DNA of 33,017 nucleotides, taken from Caloramator quimbayensis (GTDB lineage: Bacteria; Bacillota; Clostridia; Clostridiales; Caloramatoraceae). Shown here one piece after another: positions 24,906 through 32,548 of the stretch (positions within the stretch are counted from its first letter, which is position 1; the number at the start of each line of letters is the position of its first letter). The stretch lies in contig NZ_FUYH01000026.1 in assembly GCF_900167605.1 (NCBI RefSeq), positions 1-33,017 of the forward strand. The letters run 5' to 3'. The notes beneath the pieces were generated by a model. It was not told the DNA's origin, ran no database searches, and saw nothing but the letters and a program-made list of their open reading frames with translations. A program made the position numbers and the translations under genes.

Positions 24906-26594
24906 CTATCCTTGATTTATAAACATACCCTCCTCAAAATCATAAAGTCCTCTGTCAGTTATTTTGAGTTTTGGAATAACAGGAAGCGCCATAAAGGCCA
25001 AAGTCAAAAATATATCCATATCCTTATATTTCATGTATCTTTTTACACAGTCATATAATCTTTTAAGCTTTTCAACCACAAATTCACTGTTTTCATAGGT
25101 CATAAGCCCTGCAACAGGAAGACTTATTTCTTCAAGCACCTTTCCTTCTGATACTACTACTATACCTCCTCCTATATCTATCAGTCGGTTTACTGCCAAA
25201 GTCATATCAGAATCATTATCTCCAACTACAATTATATTGTGAGAATCATGGGATATTGTCTGTGCGATTGAACAATTTTTAAGAGAAAGACCTTCTATAA
25301 AACCTATGGAATATTTTTTAGTTTTTTTATGTCTTTCAAACACCCCGATTTTCAGCACATCATCCCCTGAAACACCTTTTATATATCCATTATCTAATAT
25401 AACTTTTCTTTTTACTTTTTCCGTTATTAAAGAGCCCTTTACTGCCTTAATAACCTCAGTATATTCTTTACTGCATCTGACATTGAATTTATCCTTTGAT
25501 ATATAATCAATATTCATAGAGGATTTGTACTCTATTGAATTGTTATTTTCAATATCAAAATTAAGCTTGCCCTTTCTTATTACTCTGTTTATCTTTATTT
25601 CATTTAAATCATCAAGTATTACAATATCTGCATCATAACCTGCTGCAACAGCTCCCTTGTTTTTAAGATTGTAACACTTTGCAGCATTCAAGGTTGCTAT
25701 TGTAATAGCTGTAATAGGGTTAATATTATGCTTTATTGCCTTTTTAATGTTATAATCTATTGAACCTTCATTAACAATATCTATTATGCTTTTATCATCG
25801 GTGCAGAATAGGAATCTTGTAAAATTCTTATCATTTACTGCAGCTATTATATCATCTAAATTTTTTGCTGCAGAACCTTCCCTTATCATAACGTACATTC
25901 CTTTTCTTACCTTTTCTATAGCCTCACCTGCATTAGAGCATTCATGGTCCGTTACTACGCCTGATAATATATATGCATTAAGAGTTTTTTCCTCTGCCAT
26001 AGGGCAGTGGCCGTCTATTACTTTATCTTTAAATATATTAATCTTTCTTATCATATCTTCTTTACAATTTATAACTGAAGGAACATCCATTACCTCACCA
26101 AGGCCTAAAACTTTTGGGTTGTCCTTAAAAATCTTAATATCTTCTGAAGTTAGCACTGCTCCGCTGTCTTCAAAATCTGTTGCAGGAACGCAGGATGGAA
26201 TCATGAAAAATATATCTATGACTGCATCCTTTGAATTTTCTATCATGAAATTAATGCCATCTATTCCAAGAACATTTGCTATTTCGTGGGGATCAGCAAT
26301 GCAGGTTGTAACTCCCCTTTTTAAAAGCTCAGCTGCAAATACCTTTGGTATTACCTTTGAGGATTCAATATGCACATGGGAGTCTATAAAACCTGGAGAT
26401 ATGTACTTCCCTTCACAGTCTATTTCATAATTTCCTTCATATTTTCCAAGTCCAATTATTTTACCATCATCTATTGCAACGTCAGCCTTAAATATATCCT
26501 GATTAAACACATCAATAACAAAAGCATTCTTAAGTACAATTTCTGCTTTTTCCTTTGATAGAGATTTATCTATATTTTTTTTAGTTATATTCAT
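24906..26594 (-). CDS. ade: Adenine deaminase (AdeC type)
   Basis: I place the start at ATG 26594, six bases after AGGTG, rather than the GTG at 26603 that overlaps that ribosome binding site; this gives 562 residues. Hallmarks are the metal site PGFIDSHVHIESS, ADPHEIANVLG, GLGEVMDVP, DGHCPMAEE, VVTDHECS, CTDDKS and the C-terminal HDSHNIIVVGDND. The length matches bacterial AdeC (about 577). It converts adenine to hypoxanthine and ammonia in the cytoplasm, delivering substrate to the hydroxylases. It lies downstream of the purine permease, with a terminator-like hairpin in the 67-base gap, so its expression may depend on partial read-through. It does not overlap the activator gene that follows. 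Confidence 0.95.
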   Translation of the reverse strand: MNITKKNIDKSLSKEKAEIVLKNAFVIDVFNQDIFKADVAIDDGKIIGLGKYEGNYEIDCEGKYISPGFIDSHVHIESSKVIPKVFAAELLKRGVTTCIADPHEIANVLGIDGINFMIENSKDAVIDIFFMIPSCVPATDFEDSGAVLTSEDIKIFKDNPKVLGLGEVMDVPSVINCKEDMIRKINIFKDKVIDGHCPMAEEKTLNAYILSGVVTDHECSNAGEAIEKVRKGMYVMIREGSAAKNLDDIIAAVNDKNFTRFLFCTDDKSIIDIVNEGSIDYNIKKAIKHNINPITAITIATLNAAKCYNLKNKGAVAAGYDADIVILDDLNEIKINRVIRKGKLNFDIENNNSIEYKSSMNIDYISKDKFNVRCSKEYTEVIKAVKGSLITEKVKRKVILDNGYIKGVSGDDVLKIGVFERHKKTKKYSIGFIEGLSLKNCSIAQTISHDSHNIIVVGDNDSDMTLAVNRLIDIGGGIVVVSEGKVLEEISLPVAGLMTYENSEFVVEKLKRLYDCVKRYMKYKDMDIFLTLAFMALPVIPKLKITDRGLYDFEEGMFINQG

Positions 26595-26610
26595 TATTTT
26601 CACCTGCCTT

Positions 26611-26656
26611 TATATTTTTTAAAAATTCAGCATGTGGATAAGCCACATGCTGAATT
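26611..26656 (-). terminator. Terminator-like hairpin between the permease and adenine deaminase genes
   Basis: The perfect 14-base stem AATTCAGCATGTGG (26624-26637) and its complement (26643-26656) enclose a 5-base loop. On the minus strand the stem is followed by TTTTTAAAAAA. This is a good intrinsic terminator directly after the permease stop, and it would lower ade expression relative to the permease. Confidence 0.75.
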
Positions 26657-26661
26657 AAGTT

Positions 26662-28047
26662 TTACATAAATATCATCTTTAATATAAACAAAAATGCAAG
26701 TATATACATAGTACCTGATATCTTTTCTTTCTTTCCTCCAAGAAGGTTAAATACAACATAAGCAACAACGCCGAACATAAGACCATTTGCTATGCTGTAT
26801 GTTAAAGGCATAAGTATTATTGCAAGGAATGCAGGGATTGCTTCTGTATAGTCAAAGAAATCTATTTTTACAACGTTTTGAAGCATGAAAAGTCCAACTA
26901 TTATAAGAGCTGGCGCTGTAGCACAGCCTGGAATTGCCATAAATATAGGCGCAAAAACTATTGAAAGCAGGAATAAAACTCCTGTTGTAACTGCTGTAAG
27001 TCCTGTTCTTCCTCCTTCAACAACTCCGGCTGAACTTTCAACATAGGTTGTAACTGTTGAAACACCTACTAATGAGCCAAGAGTTGTACCAATAGCGTCT
27101 GTTAAGAGAGCTTTATTTGCTCTTAAAACCTTTCCATCTTTATCAAACATATTAGCCTTAGATGCAACTCCAACAAGGGTTCCAACTGTATCAAAAAAGT
27201 CAACAAAGAGGAATGTAATCATTATTGAAAGGAAGTTTAAAAGGGCTTTGCTGTCATTAAAGAAAGAAAAATCAAGTTTACCTGCAATAGGTCCTATTCC
27301 ATAAACTGAAAAGGCTGCTGAAGGAAGATATATTCCATAAAGCTTTGCTGCGTTTTCAGGACCTATAACTACAGCATAAAGCCAAGCAAGTACGGAACAT
27401 GTTATTATTCCCCAAAGTATAGCACCTTTAACATTCTTATGAACGAGAACTCCTATTATTATAACACCTATTATACAGATTATAACTCTTGGATCAGTCA
27501 TTTTTCCAAGGGTTACAAGAGTAGCTTCGTTAAGTACTATCATTTTTGCATCTTCAAAGCCTATAAATGCTATAAAAAGCCCTATTCCTGCGCTTACAGC
27601 AAGCTTTAAGGAATTAGGTATTGCATTTACAACAGCTTCTCTAACCTTAGTTAGGGATAAAATTATAAATATTATACCTTCAAGAAATACTGCAGTGAGA
27701 GCTACCTGCCATGAAACCTTCATAGCACCACAAACAGTAAAGGCAAAGAATGCATTAAGTCCCATACCTGATGCAAGAGCAAAGGGGAGATTAGCATAAA
27801 GGCCCATTATTATTGTCGTAACACCTGCTGCAATACATGTTGCTGTAACTAAGGCACCCTTGTCCATACCTGTTGTAGATAAAAATGACGGGTTTACAGC
27901 TATGATGTAGGCCATTGTGAGGAAAGTTGTAAGTCCTGCTATTACTTCTGTCTTTACCGAGGTGTTGTTTTCCTGTAGCTTAAAGTATTTGTCAAAAAAT
28001 CCCCTGTTGTCTAAATTAGCTTTCATAGGTTGAGTTTTGGTACTCAA
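26662..28047 (-). CDS. Purine base permease, AzgA/PbuG family (NCS2-like)
   Basis: The protein is 461 residues from TTG 28047, which sits about 7 bases after AGGGGTGG; GTG 28056 overlaps that site. About 12-14 hydrophobic segments span the protein. Family signatures are VKTEVIAGLTTFLTMAYIIA near residue 29, NLPFALASGMGLNAFFAF, and FLFVDFFDTVGTLVGVA. The family imports adenine, guanine and hypoxanthine by proton symport, not xanthine or urate as the UraA/XanQ branch does. That agrees with the adenine deaminase gene next to it. It is the first gene of its operon, 37 bases from a sigma-54 promoter. The exact substrate range is not readable from sequence. Confidence 0.9.
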   Translation of the reverse strand: MSTKTQPMKANLDNRGFFDKYFKLQENNTSVKTEVIAGLTTFLTMAYIIAVNPSFLSTTGMDKGALVTATCIAAGVTTIIMGLYANLPFALASGMGLNAFFAFTVCGAMKVSWQVALTAVFLEGIIFIILSLTKVREAVVNAIPNSLKLAVSAGIGLFIAFIGFEDAKMIVLNEATLVTLGKMTDPRVIICIIGVIIIGVLVHKNVKGAILWGIITCSVLAWLYAVVIGPENAAKLYGIYLPSAAFSVYGIGPIAGKLDFSFFNDSKALLNFLSIMITFLFVDFFDTVGTLVGVASKANMFDKDGKVLRANKALLTDAIGTTLGSLVGVSTVTTYVESSAGVVEGGRTGLTAVTTGVLFLLSIVFAPIFMAIPGCATAPALIIVGLFMLQNVVKIDFFDYTEAIPAFLAIILMPLTYSIANGLMFGVVAYVVFNLLGGKKEKISGTMYILAFLFILKMIFM

Positions 28048-28083
28048 AAAAACCACCCCTTTATATATTTTAATATTTTAATA

Positions 28084-28100
28084 AGCATTATTTATGCCAA
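28084..28100 (-). promoter_or_regulatory. Sigma-54 promoter of the permease operon
   Basis: On the minus strand, TTGGCATAAATAATGCT is identical to the ssnA promoter except at one spacer base, with the same GG-N10-GC spacing. Transcription should start near 28072, about 25 bases before the TTG start. The match between two unlinked promoters argues against chance. Confidence 0.85.
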
Positions 28101-28114
28101 CTCCTAACTACATC

Positions 28115-28130
28115 AATTCAAATTTGAATT
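28115..28130. promoter_or_regulatory. 16-base perfect palindrome just upstream of the permease promoter
   Basis: AATTCAAATTTGAATT is perfectly self-complementary and lies 15 bases beyond the -24 box. It could be an operator or bend site close to the polymerase. In DNA this AT-rich, a chance palindrome is possible. Confidence 0.3.
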
Positions 28131-28232
28131 TTTTAAATATTTTTAATTATTTATAGAAAAATTCTATTAAGTATAATTTTACCTTATTTTCATTTCTTTT
28201 CAATCATTTTTTAAGCTTTTATGACTATTATA

Positions 28233-28291
28233 TTTTTTATCATTTTAATTAATAATCAATTATTATTTTGATAATTTTTATCATTATTATA
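28233..28291. promoter_or_regulatory. Probable activator binding sites (UAS) in the divergent permease/PLP region
   Basis: TTTTTTATCATTTTAAT at 28233-28249 is the inverted form of the ATTAAAATGATAA motif found upstream of ssnA. A perfect TGATAA-TTT-TTATCA palindrome follows at 28269-28283, with extended similarity on both sides. The sites are about 130-190 bases upstream of the permease -24 box, matching the ssnA geometry. They could also serve the divergent PLP promoter. Confidence 0.65.
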
Positions 28292-28340
28292 AATTTACTA
28301 TATACATATTTCCCCCTTTGAATTCTATTAGTTGAGGTAG

Positions 28341-28854
28341 TTGAGGGACGGTTACTTATTAATAATATTTTTATGTTAGTTTTGGGTTGTTTGGCGGTTA
28401 ATAAAATCATTTATGTATTATTGATTTGCTTTCAAGTTTTGGGCTTTTGGGGACGGTTAGTGTGAAAATGTTGCTTTACAAATAAGGAAAAAAGTTCAAG
28501 ATGAGGGACGGTTACTTATTTCATACACAATATCTGCTAAATTAGGGGGACATGCATAAAATATTATGTCTATTATTTAATATAATAATTAACCGTCCCT
28601 CCTGTTACCTCCTGTTACCTTTGACAAACCACAAAATTTTTCATTCCGTCGTTGTGGCTATTTTTTACTCATGCACTGTTACTTATTTGTATAAATATAT
28701 TAATTTTTTTATTACCCCTGATTTTATATACAATTTATTTAAAATAAGCTGCATTAAAACATCTTTAAAATTTATATACGCCCTACCCTATTCCCCTATT
28801 AATTAATCTTTCTCCTTCGCTATGCAATTTACAATATTAAGTAACTGTCCCTCA
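28341..28854. repeat. Cluster of REP-like repeats filling the divergent intergenic region
   Basis: Within 514 bases I find GAGGGACGGTTACTTATT-type cores at 28341-28360 and 28501-28520, a shortened copy at 28447-28460, and inverted copies at 28591-28600 and 28839-28854. A decayed copy lies at 28675-28690. A tandem CCTGTTACCT pair sits at 28601-28620, and a CCACAA/TTGTGG hairpin spans 28628-28657. Mixed orientations suggest REPIN-type hairpin units mobilised by a RAYT transposase such as the one at 32657. No credible gene is visible; an 84-codon frame at 28552 lacks a good binding site and is hydrophobic noise. Confidence 0.7.
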
Positions 28855-28865
28855 TTTAGTTAAGC

Positions 28866-28882
28866 TTGGCATGATATTTGCA
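28866..28882 (+). promoter_or_regulatory. Sigma-54 promoter of the PLP enzyme pair
   Basis: TTGGCATGATATTTGCA is the best -24/-12 match in the window: TGGCATG-N4-TTGCA, with GG and GC 10 bases apart. Transcription would start near 28892. This excludes any translation start at the TTG at 28878, which lies inside the promoter, and supports the GTG at 28920. The -24 box is only 11 bases from the last REP-like repeat. Confidence 0.88.
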
Positions 28883-28919
28883 GATTAATGTTTTGACTAA
28901 AAAAATGGTAGGTGATATT

Positions 28920-30167
28920 GTGAGTAAAGTTAAAAATCTAAAGTGCGTAAAATGCGGCAGTGTGTATCATGAAAAGGACGATTTATATGTATGTCCTAAA
29001 TGCGGCATTGAAGGAATACTCGATGTTGTTCTTGACTATGATTACATAGAAAAAAATATAAGTAAAAAATATCTAAAAGAAAATAATGATTATTCTATGT
29101 GGAGATATCTTCCTTCAATACCTATTGAGGATACTTCCGGTATTCAACCCATTAAGGTAGGATGGACTCCTCTTTATAAGGCTGAAAGGTTAAGTAAAAA
29201 TTTAAAACTTCCTACTATATATATAAAGGACGATACAAGAAATCCAACAGCTTCATTAAAGGATAGGGCAAGCGCTGTAGGTGTTGCAAAGGCAATTGAA
29301 CTTGGAAAAAAAGTTATGTGTGCTGCATCAACCGGTAATGCTGCATCTTCTCTTTCAGGTTTTGCCGCCTGTGCGGGAATTGAAAACTATATTTTTGTTC
29401 CTGAAACTGCACCTGAAGCTAAAATAACTCAGCTTTTAATATATGGCTCAAAGGTCTTTTTAGTTAAAGGAACTTATGATGAAGCTGTAGACTTATGCTT
29501 TGAAGCTGCTGAAAAATTCGGATGGTATAACAGAAGCTGTGCAATAAATCCCTATCTTGTGGAGGGTAAAAAAACTGTTGCATATGAAATTTGCGAGCAG
29601 TTAAACTTCAATGTCCCCGATATAGTAGTTATGGCAGTTGGAGATGGATGTTCAATCGCTGGTGCCTATAAAGGTTTCTATGAATGCTTCAGGCTTGGAC
29701 TTACGGATAAAATTCCAAAGATGGTTGGTGTACAAGCTGAGGGTTCAAACCCAGTTACAAGGGCTGTTGAATCCGGCAAACCGGTGTTCGACTATAAAAA
29801 ACCTAAAACAATTGCTGATAGCATTTCTGTTGGAATACCGCGAAATGGAATAAAAGCTTTTAATGCTATTAAGGAATCTAACGGGTTTATGATAGATGTA
29901 TCTGATGATGAGATACTCGATGCCATGAGAATTCTTGCAAGAAATACTGGGGTTTTTGGAGAACCTGCTGGAGTAACAAGCTTTGCAGGAATACTTAAAA
30001 TGAAGAGGCTTGGAATTCTTGATGATTATGAAAGTATAGCTACTATTGTATCTGGAAGCGGTCTTAAAGACATAAAGAGTGCTTCCCTTGCATGTCCAAA
30101 GGGAATTAGCGTAAAACCAGATATAAATGAACTTTATAATATAATTCAAAATTTAAAGGAGGAATAA
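28920..30167 (+). CDS. Threonine-synthase-like PLP enzyme with N-terminal zinc ribbon
   Basis: I choose GTG 28920, preceded by AGGTGAT, since frames opening earlier begin within or just after the sigma-54 promoter; ATG 28905 has no binding site. The 415-residue protein begins with a zinc ribbon (Cys9, 12, 25, 28). A fold-type II PLP enzyme follows: the PLP lysine is Lys114 in NPTASLKDRAS, the substrate loop is STGNAASS, and a glycine loop lies in VGDGCSIAGAYKG. The lysine motif differs from the usual PTGSFKDR of threonine synthases. It is cotranscribed with a second PLP gene from the same kind of promoter as the purine operon. It therefore probably acts in purine catabolism, perhaps removing ammonia or a ureido group from a diaminopropionate-type product, rather than in threonine synthesis. 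The reaction is unproven. Confidence 0.7.
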   Translation: MSKVKNLKCVKCGSVYHEKDDLYVCPKCGIEGILDVVLDYDYIEKNISKKYLKENNDYSMWRYLPSIPIEDTSGIQPIKVGWTPLYKAERLSKNLKLPTIYIKDDTRNPTASLKDRASAVGVAKAIELGKKVMCAASTGNAASSLSGFAACAGIENYIFVPETAPEAKITQLLIYGSKVFLVKGTYDEAVDLCFEAAEKFGWYNRSCAINPYLVEGKKTVAYEICEQLNFNVPDIVVMAVGDGCSIAGAYKGFYECFRLGLTDKIPKMVGVQAEGSNPVTRAVESGKPVFDYKKPKTIADSISVGIPRNGIKAFNAIKESNGFMIDVSDDEILDAMRILARNTGVFGEPAGVTSFAGILKMKRLGILDDYESIATIVSGSGLKDIKSASLACPKGISVKPDINELYNIIQNLKEE

Positions 30168-30169
30168 TT

Positions 30170-31528
30170 ATGACTGATAAGATACCTTTTGGTCCAAACT
30201 ATGAAGAAATGCTAAATCCAAATTTAATAGAGCCTGATGTTAGAGAGAAGGCTTTAAAAGCTTTAACAGAAAATGAGCTGGATCCTATTAATCTTTTTAA
30301 TATTACTTGGAAGAATAAGGACAATAAAGTTAATGCTTTCGTATTTCCAAAAGAACTTACAGGAGTTGATGCAAACATAGTTGTTCTTCTTGGAAAATAC
30401 TTCCCGTCTGGCTCGCATAAGGTTGGTCCTGCCTACAGCACTTTAATCGAAGGATGCGTTGATAAGGAAATAAACCCTGGTGAACATACTATACTTGGTC
30501 CTTCAACTGGAAATTTTGGAATTGGAGTATCCTATATATGTAACCTTATGGGATATGATGCAAAAGTTATTATGCCCAATAATATGAGCAAGGAAAGATA
30601 TGAGAGGATTAGAAAATACGGTGCTGATCTTATTTTAACACCAGGAACTGAATCCGATGTAATACTAACCCTTCAAAAAACCCATGAGCTTATGAAAAAT
30701 CCAAAATATAAAGCTCTTGCACAGTTTGAGCTTTTCCCAAACTACAGGTTCCACAGATATGTTACAGGAAATTCAGCAATAGAGGCTGTTAAAAACATTG
30801 GTAATGGAAGAATAGCATGTTTTACATCTGCACCTGGTTCAGCTGGGACAATAGCAGCAGGTGATGAGATAAAGAAGGCATTCCCTGAAGCAAAAGTTGC
30901 AGCATTAGAGCCCTATGAATGTTCAACTTTATCAACTGGAGGACGTGGACAGCACAGGATTGAAGGAATTGGTGACAAGATGTGTACCCTGATTCATAAC
31001 GTTTTAACAACTGACTTTATTGTAAACATATATGATGAACAGACAGTTCAGGGAGTTAAGGTAATACACGATGGAACTGAAGTTTTAGTTAAAATGGGAA
31101 TGGATAGAAATACTGCAGAGTTCATGAAAGATACCTTTGGTCCATCGGGAATATGTAACGTAATTGGTGCAATTAAGATGGCTAAATATTTAAGACTTGG
31201 TCCTGATGATAACGTCGTTACCGTTGCAACCGATGGATTTGATAGATATAATTCAGTAATAGATGATTTAAACAGAAGATACCTTGAAACAGAAAATTTC
31301 GTACTTGAAAGATGGGCAAAGGATATATTTCTTGGAGCAGATGAGGAATTAATATTCGATGTAAGAAGAAAAGAAGCAAAAGAAAAGCTGTTTGCACAGA
31401 AGGAAAAAGATTGGCTGCCCTTTGGATACACAAAGGAATATCTCGACTCAATGAAGAGCATGGAATTCTGGGAAGAGCAATATTCAAAAATAGAATATTA
31501 TAATAAAAAAATAAAGGAATTGAGATAA
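30170..31528 (+). CDS. Fold-type II PLP enzyme (cysteine synthase / TrpB-like), second of the pair
   Basis: The 452-residue PLP protein has a presumptive PLP lysine in FPSGSHKVGPAYS, a TrpB-like 'HK' context, the loop GPSTGNFGIGVSY that would bind the substrate carboxylate, and a glycine-rich phosphate loop in TSAPGSAGTIAAGDE. A C-terminal extension after about residue 380 is rich in charged residues. It is usually annotated only as a PLP-dependent beta-subunit-like protein. It begins 2 bases after the first PLP gene, with AAAGGAGG before its ATG, so the two are probably made in equal amounts and may form a complex. It is not YgeX-type diaminopropionate ammonia-lyase by motif. A beta-elimination or beta-replacement reaction is likely from the fold; the substrate is unknown. 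I see no terminator after it. Confidence 0.65.
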   Translation: MTDKIPFGPNYEEMLNPNLIEPDVREKALKALTENELDPINLFNITWKNKDNKVNAFVFPKELTGVDANIVVLLGKYFPSGSHKVGPAYSTLIEGCVDKEINPGEHTILGPSTGNFGIGVSYICNLMGYDAKVIMPNNMSKERYERIRKYGADLILTPGTESDVILTLQKTHELMKNPKYKALAQFELFPNYRFHRYVTGNSAIEAVKNIGNGRIACFTSAPGSAGTIAAGDEIKKAFPEAKVAALEPYECSTLSTGGRGQHRIEGIGDKMCTLIHNVLTTDFIVNIYDEQTVQGVKVIHDGTEVLVKMGMDRNTAEFMKDTFGPSGICNVIGAIKMAKYLRLGPDDNVVTVATDGFDRYNSVIDDLNRRYLETENFVLERWAKDIFLGADEELIFDVRRKEAKEKLFAQKEKDWLPFGYTKEYLDSMKSMEFWEEQYSKIEYYNKKIKELR

Positions 31529-31748
31529 AGCTCTTAATACTTTAATTAGCATAAAATCAGCAAATTATTAACAGACTTATATTAATAATAAACGTTTAAA
31601 TTTTAAATATCAAAAATCCTATAATACTGTTAAAACCAATTAAAGATTTAAAAACTATACTTATTTATAAAGATAATAAAACTTAAACTTCGCACATTAA
31701 TTTAACGCTATGAATCTTGAAAATTCAATAATTTTAGGCAATAAACAA
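31529..31748. other. AT-rich spacer between the PLP operon and an insertion-sequence remnant
   Basis: These 220 bases contain no open frame with a binding site, no hairpin with a T run and no recognisable RNA gene. The boundary with the IS4-like element is probably near 31749, where its 5' inverted repeat begins. Confidence 0.5.
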
Positions 31749-31815
31749 GCATGAATCCGCCGTTTTTGGTATAATTGAATTAGCACATACAACTACTAAA
31801 AACGGAGGTTCATGC
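31749..31815 (+). repeat. Inverted repeat at the 5' end of the IS4-like element, covering its ribosome binding site
   Basis: GCATGAATCCGCCGTTTTTG (from 31749) pairs, with a few mismatches, with CTAAAAACGGAGGTTCATGC (ending 31815). The right arm contains the GGAGG of the transposase gene, so read-through RNA would fold and block translation. The left arm probably lies at or near the terminal inverted repeat of the element. Confidence 0.65.
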
Positions 31816-31816
31816 T

Positions 31817-32548
31817 ATGAAAAGTATAACACAAAACTACGTCGATGATAAGAACGTAAATTCTTCAATAATAAATTTTTTTAAAATCTACAAGGTGACA
31901 TCTATTTTAAAAAGCTCAAATGCATACAAACAGAAAGGTATACCAGTTGCAGCCTTGTTTCAATATCTTTTTACCCTGATTTTTCTAAATCGAAGCATGT
32001 ACATGAGCATACTTACCGGAAAACATACTGTGGAATTTGCAAAAAATACCATTTACAGATTTTTAAATTCTATTTCTATCAATTGGATGCGTTTCACTTC
32101 CTTACTTTCTGCCAAGATTGTCTCAACAACAATTGAAAAACTCACAAATGACGATAGAGTGAATGTATTGATTATTGATGATACTATGTTTGAGCGCAAC
32201 AGCTCTAAGAAGGTGGAACTGCTGTCTAAGATATATGATCATGCTAAGAAATCATATAAATATGGCTTCCGCCTTTTGACTCTCGGTTGGTCTGACGGAA
32301 ATACGTTCCTTCCCGTCAACAGTTGTCTCTTATCATCAGAGAATGTGAAAAACAGAGTCGTAGATTCGAAATCTCTTGATAAAAGAACTGCTGGTTATTC
32401 CAGAAGATGCTTGGCCCAAACAAAAGCAACTTCTGTCATGCTTGAACTGACAGATCAGGCAAAGTCAGCGGGCTTACCAGCATCATATGTTCTGTTTGAT
32501 ACTTGGTTTTGCTTTCCGGCGTCAATCATCCAAATCAATAGGTCTTGA
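31817..32548 (+). pseudogene. IS4-like DDE transposase, truncated at the C-terminus
   Basis: The 243-residue frame from ATG 31817 carries the first catalytic aspartate in VLIIDDTMFERN (about 115-126) and the second in YVLFDTWFCFP (about 227-237). The glutamate of the DDE triad, expected roughly 100 or more residues later, is missing; intact relatives are about 450 residues, from memory. The frame ends NRS-stop, and the TGA is the first part of a REP-like repeat (TTGAGGGACGG from 32545), so that repeat or its carrier replaced the 3' part. It should be inactive. Confidence 0.75.

Noticed and set aside
25786-26430. 214-codon plus-strand frame opposite adenine deaminase
   Set aside because: It lies wholly antisense to a well-supported gene and shows no family motif or binding site.
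28048-28340. Possible purine riboswitch upstream of the purine permease
   Set aside because: The conserved purine-aptamer core is not visible. The sigma-54 promoter places the transcription start about 25 bases before the start codon, leaving no room for an aptamer.
28601-28620. Tandem CCTGTTACCT as a possible CRISPR or regulatory repeat
   Set aside because: Only two units without spacers, inside REP-like debris. No CRISPR array or cas gene is visible.
28552-28806. 84-codon open frame in the repeat cluster
   Set aside because: It crosses REP-like copies, has no convincing ribosome binding site and encodes a low-complexity hydrophobic peptide.
28878-28919. TTG at 28878 as the start of the first PLP enzyme
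   Set aside because: The codon lies inside the -12 box of the sigma-54 promoter, upstream of any transcript. GTG 28920 with AGGTGAT fits.
28920-30167. Housekeeping threonine synthase
   Set aside because: The PLP-lysine motif deviates from the usual one, no homoserine-pathway gene is nearby, and the promoter type and partner gene link it to the purine regulon. A threonine synthase activity is not excluded.
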